From positions 1-7,699 of the forward strand of contig JANQSK010000397.1 of NCBI GenBank assembly GCA_028284105.1: a stretch of DNA of 7,699 bases, read 5' to 3'. Below are positions 5,690-7,699 of the stretch, piece by piece. Each line of letters begins with the position of its first letter. The first letter of the stretch is position 1. The notes below the pieces were generated by a model that saw nothing but the letters and a program-made list of their open reading frames with translations, searched no databases and was not told the DNA's origin. The translations under genes were made by a program, and so were the position numbers. This DNA is from Anaerolineae bacterium (GTDB lineage Bacteria > Chloroflexota > Anaerolineae > Promineifilales > Promineifilaceae).

Positions 5690-6816
5690 TTTTGAAAGAC
5701 TCTTTGGCCATTTATGAATGTGGCTTGGATTTTGAACGCTTGTGTAAGTAATACGAAATCAGCCTGACAGCCGGTTTCGATACGACCCAATTGAGGCCGG
5801 TTGAGAAGTTTAGCAGGCGTAGAGGTCGCGGTAGGTAAGATTTCCTCATAAGATGCCCCTGTTGCGTCCATCATTTTGAGAATGGCATCGTCCATCGTCA
5901 CAATACTGCCTGCGAGTGTGCCATTGGGTAACGTTGACTTATGGTAATCCACTGTGACTTGATGATTTCCTAAAGCGTATTTCCCTGGCGGCATTCCCAT
6001 CGCAGCCATACTGTCTGTCACTATCGAAAGACGGCCGTTTCCAACAGTGTGCCATACCATGTTTAATAATGAAGAATGTACATGAACACCATCCGGAATA
6101 ATGCCAATCGTTACACGCTCATCTTCTAACAAAGCCCCAATCAGCCCTGGTTGACGATGATGTAATGATGGCATTGCATTAAAAAGGTGGGTTCCATACC
6201 GAACTCCTGCATCAAATCCAGCCTTGGCTTGTTCATAGGTGGCCATCGAATGCCCAGCACTCACTAAGACACCTCGATCCGCAAGCGTTCTTATAACGGG
6301 GAGTGCCCCTTTTAATTCAGGTGCCAAAGTGACAAGGAGTACGTTGTTTTCCGGAGACCAATTTGAAACGGCCGTTTCATGGGGGTGTTGCATATAGCCT
6401 GCATTGTGAGCCCCTTTTTTTTGTGGATTTAAAAATGGCCCTTCTAAATGGAGCCCCAAGGGTGTCGCACCTTGCCAATCCTTGGGCTGATTTTTGAGTA
6501 CATTTTGCGCTTTGATTACTGTTTCAAGTGGGGATGTGATAATCGTGGGTAGAAAACTGGTGACGCCATATTGAGGAAGCTGACGTGCTACTTCCCAAAT
6601 TGTGTCTGGTGATTCTGTGAAATCGTCCCCAAAACCGCCGTTGAGTTGGAGGTCGATAAAACCTGGTGCCATAATGAGACCTGTTCCATCTATTTGTGGA
6701 TAGGCTGGCAATGTGGCCGGATTGATAGCTGCAAAACGGCCGTTTTCAATCACAACGTTGCTATGGTGGAGCGTTGTGTTGGGCGTGATCACTGAAACAT
6801 TGGAAATGATGTGCAT
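5686..6816 (-). CDS. nagA: N-acetylglucosamine-6-phosphate deacetylase
   Basis: A 376-residue amidohydrolase converting GlcNAc-6-phosphate to glucosamine-6-phosphate plus acetate, in the cytoplasm. Hallmarks, numbered from the ATG at 6816: APGFIDLQLNGG near 50-61; metal ligand E125 in LHLEGPF; H189 in SAGHSMA; H210 in GTHLFNAM with the substrate-binding HHRQPGLIGA after it; DGVHVH near 242-247; catalytic D268 in IVTDSMAAMG. PAKLLN and ETGCQADFVLL close the C-terminal beta sandwich. The frame is open up to an ATG at 6867, but that would overlap the oxidoreductase by 38 bp and add 17 residues before the normal N-terminus (MHIISNVSVITP). The ATG at 6816 has a weak TTGAG ribosome site and a 13-bp gap to the previous gene. 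No nagB is seen in the window. An A8 run (minus strand, 6422-6415) lies in the gene, but the frame is intact. Confidence 0.96.
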   Translation of the reverse strand: MHIISNVSVITPNTTLHHSNVVIENGRFAAINPATLPAYPQIDGTGLIMAPGFIDLQLNGGFGDDFTESPDTIWEVARQLPQYGVTSFLPTIITSPLETVIKAQNVLKNQPKDWQGATPLGLHLEGPFLNPQKKGAHNAGYMQHPHETAVSNWSPENNVLLVTLAPELKGALPVIRTLADRGVLVSAGHSMATYEQAKAGFDAGVRYGTHLFNAMPSLHHRQPGLIGALLEDERVTIGIIPDGVHVHSSLLNMVWHTVGNGRLSIVTDSMAAMGMPPGKYALGNHQVTVDYHKSTLPNGTLAGSIVTMDDAILKMMDATGASYEEILPTATSTPAKLLNRPQLGRIETGCQADFVLLTQAFKIQATFINGQRVFQK

Positions 6817-6829
6817 AAGAATCTCAATT

Positions 6830-7699
6830 TTATAGGAGAACGGTTTGTCCGGATTGAACAGACTCAATAGCAGCTAAACCAATTTGGAGTGCTGCAAGCC
6901 CATCTTGGGCAGTAACGGCCGTATTCGTGTTACGAACGATATGATGATAAAAATCTTGTATCTGTAGGACATAGGGGTTATGTGAGTGCGACCCAATTGG
7001 GAGCGGTTTTGTCTCGTTACCCATTGTTCGCTCAAACAATTGTTGTTCTTCGGATGCTCTGGAATCAAAGCGGAGCAAACCACGAGTACCTCCAATTTCA
7101 AGCGAAGTTCTAAATGGCGTTTCAAGAGTAGACCATGAGCCCTCAATTTGGGAAATGGCCCCATTTTTGTGATGCAGCATAACAATAGCATATTCCAAGA
7201 TGTCACTGATCTGATTAGGCTCCAATCGAAAGGCCGTGACAGATTTTACTTCTCCTGCAAGCCAACGCGCATAATCAAAATCATGAATCATCAAATCAAG
7301 TAGCATACCGCCTGATTTTTCTCGATCTAAAAACCAATTGTAACCTTCAAATTGGGGAGCCGTGCCATGTCGATTAAGTCGAATCAGGCTTAAATCACCA
7401 ATCGCATCGATTGCGGTCCGTTGTTTCGCAGCAGCATAAATTGGGAAGTACCGGAGAACATGAGCCACACATATCTTGACATCAAACTGTTTGCAAACAT
7501 CGATCATTTCTTGGGCTTGTATCAAAGTTCGAGCAAATGGTTTTTCACAAATGATGTGCTTATTGGCTTTTGCGGCATGCAGCACCATTTCGTGATGAAG
7601 ATGAGTGGGTGTGCAGATGTCAACGATATCAACCTCATCAAGCATCTCTTCGAAGCTGCTATACAGTTTGCAGTTGTATTGTTGAGGAAGAGGCGTGGA
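6830..7699 (-). CDS. Gfo/Idh/MocA family oxidoreductase (5' partial)
   Basis: The frame is open to the right window edge: 18 codons precede the first in-frame ATG (7645) and fit the family (SSFEEMLDEVDIVDICTPT), so that ATG is internal. The N-terminal GxGxxG of the NAD(P) fold lies outside. The 290 or so visible residues include CTPTHLHHEMVLHAA, the cofactor-linked HIICEKPF with its conserved Lys, and SGGMLLDLMIHDFDYARWL, the GG-x-x-x-D-x-x-x-H-x-x-D active-site motif. The C-terminal part is the alpha/beta substrate domain (IEGSW, GTRGLLRFD). Such enzymes oxidise or reduce sugars, inositols and related polyols. Being first in the visible part of an operon with nagA and a HAD phosphatase suggests an amino-sugar or sugar-derivative substrate. 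No promoter can be seen because the 5' end is off the window. Confidence 0.93.
   Translation of the reverse strand, partial: STPLPQQYNCKLYSSFEEMLDEVDIVDICTPTHLHHEMVLHAAKANKHIICEKPFARTLIQAQEMIDVCKQFDVKICVAHVLRYFPIYAAAKQRTAIDAIGDLSLIRLNRHGTAPQFEGYNWFLDREKSGGMLLDLMIHDFDYARWLAGEVKSVTAFRLEPNQISDILEYAIVMLHHKNGAISQIEGSWSTLETPFRTSLEIGGTRGLLRFDSRASEEQQLFERTMGNETKPLPIGSHSHNPYVLQIQDFYHHIVRNTNTAVTAQDGLAALQIGLAAIESVQSGQTVLL

Larger units (their letters stand above)
1284..6922. repeat. Highly iterated palindrome ACGGCCGT, 12 copies
   Basis: Exact copies start at 1284, 2315, 2441, 2830, 2928, 3303, 3979, 5212, 6031, 6368, 6736 and 6915, all in coding sequence. Six (1284, 2315, 2441, 3979, 6368, 6736) extend to the decamer AACGGCCGTT, and the copy at 6368 is the centre of a 16-bp perfect palindrome (6364-6379). 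Near copies with one mismatch are at 3407 and 7230. For a mid-40s GC sequence I estimate by hand that about 0.1 copy would be expected in a window this size. The copies fall in all three reading frames, encoding Arg-Pro (4), Thr-Ala-Val (5) or Gly-Arg (3), so protein sequence does not explain them. None occurs in the first 1283 bases. Confidence 0.85.

Noticed and set aside
6415..6422. Run of eight A on the coding strand of nagA, a possible slippage site
   Set aside because: It encodes Gln-Lys-Lys in an intact frame, is followed by conserved NagA sequence, and no useful alternative frame follows. A chance homopolymer is simpler.
6817..6867. N-terminal extension of nagA from the ATG at 6867
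   Set aside because: It overlaps the oxidoreductase C-terminus, and NagA proteins normally begin close to MHIISNVSVITP.
6991..7001. CCCAATTGGG palindrome in the oxidoreductase gene
   Set aside because: Only one full copy was seen in the window and it is inside conserved coding sequence; nothing suggests a function.

Overview
The window carries nine protein genes in two opposed blocks. It has no RNA gene, insertion sequence or CRISPR array that I can see. GC looks to be in the mid-40s by eye (not counted). Strong AGAAGGAG-type ribosome sites, a NagA/Cof-HAD/Gfo-Idh sugar operon, a MerR-GyrI regulator and a DUF2891 protein suggest a low-to-moderate GC Gram-positive of the Bacilli type. This is an inference and the genus is unresolved.

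Left block, plus strand (1-2614): the C-terminal two-thirds of an atypical extended SDR (NAD-dependent epimerase-like), cut by the window edge, overlaps by 8 bp a MerR regulator with a GyrI-like ligand domain. After a 70-bp gap that may hold a promoter comes an unrecognised polytopic membrane protein. Its stop codon overlaps the stop codon of the first gene of the opposite block.

Right block, minus strand (7699 down to 2611), read in transcription order: a Gfo/Idh/MocA oxidoreductase (N-terminus outside the window), N-acetylglucosamine-6-phosphate deacetylase (nagA) and a Cof-type HAD phosphatase form a tight amino-sugar/sugar-phosphate operon. It runs directly into a second cassette: an ArsR-family regulator, an ArsM-like SAM methyltransferase and a DUF2891 protein. 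The ArsR gene appears to have its own promoter, overlapping the HAD stop codon. An almost identical inverted repeat (arms ending CATCGG/CCGATG) lies over that promoter and again just before the methyltransferase ribosome site. Both are probable ArsR operators.

Two signals stand out. First, the octamer palindrome ACGGCCGT occurs 12 times between 1284 and 6922, always inside genes and in all three reading frames, which resembles a highly iterated palindrome such as the cyanobacterial HIP1. Second, the ArsR/ArsM-like pair seems to lack cysteines that arsenic-handling relatives use, on both the sensor and the enzyme. The cassette, with its coupled DUF2891 gene, may therefore act on something other than arsenite.
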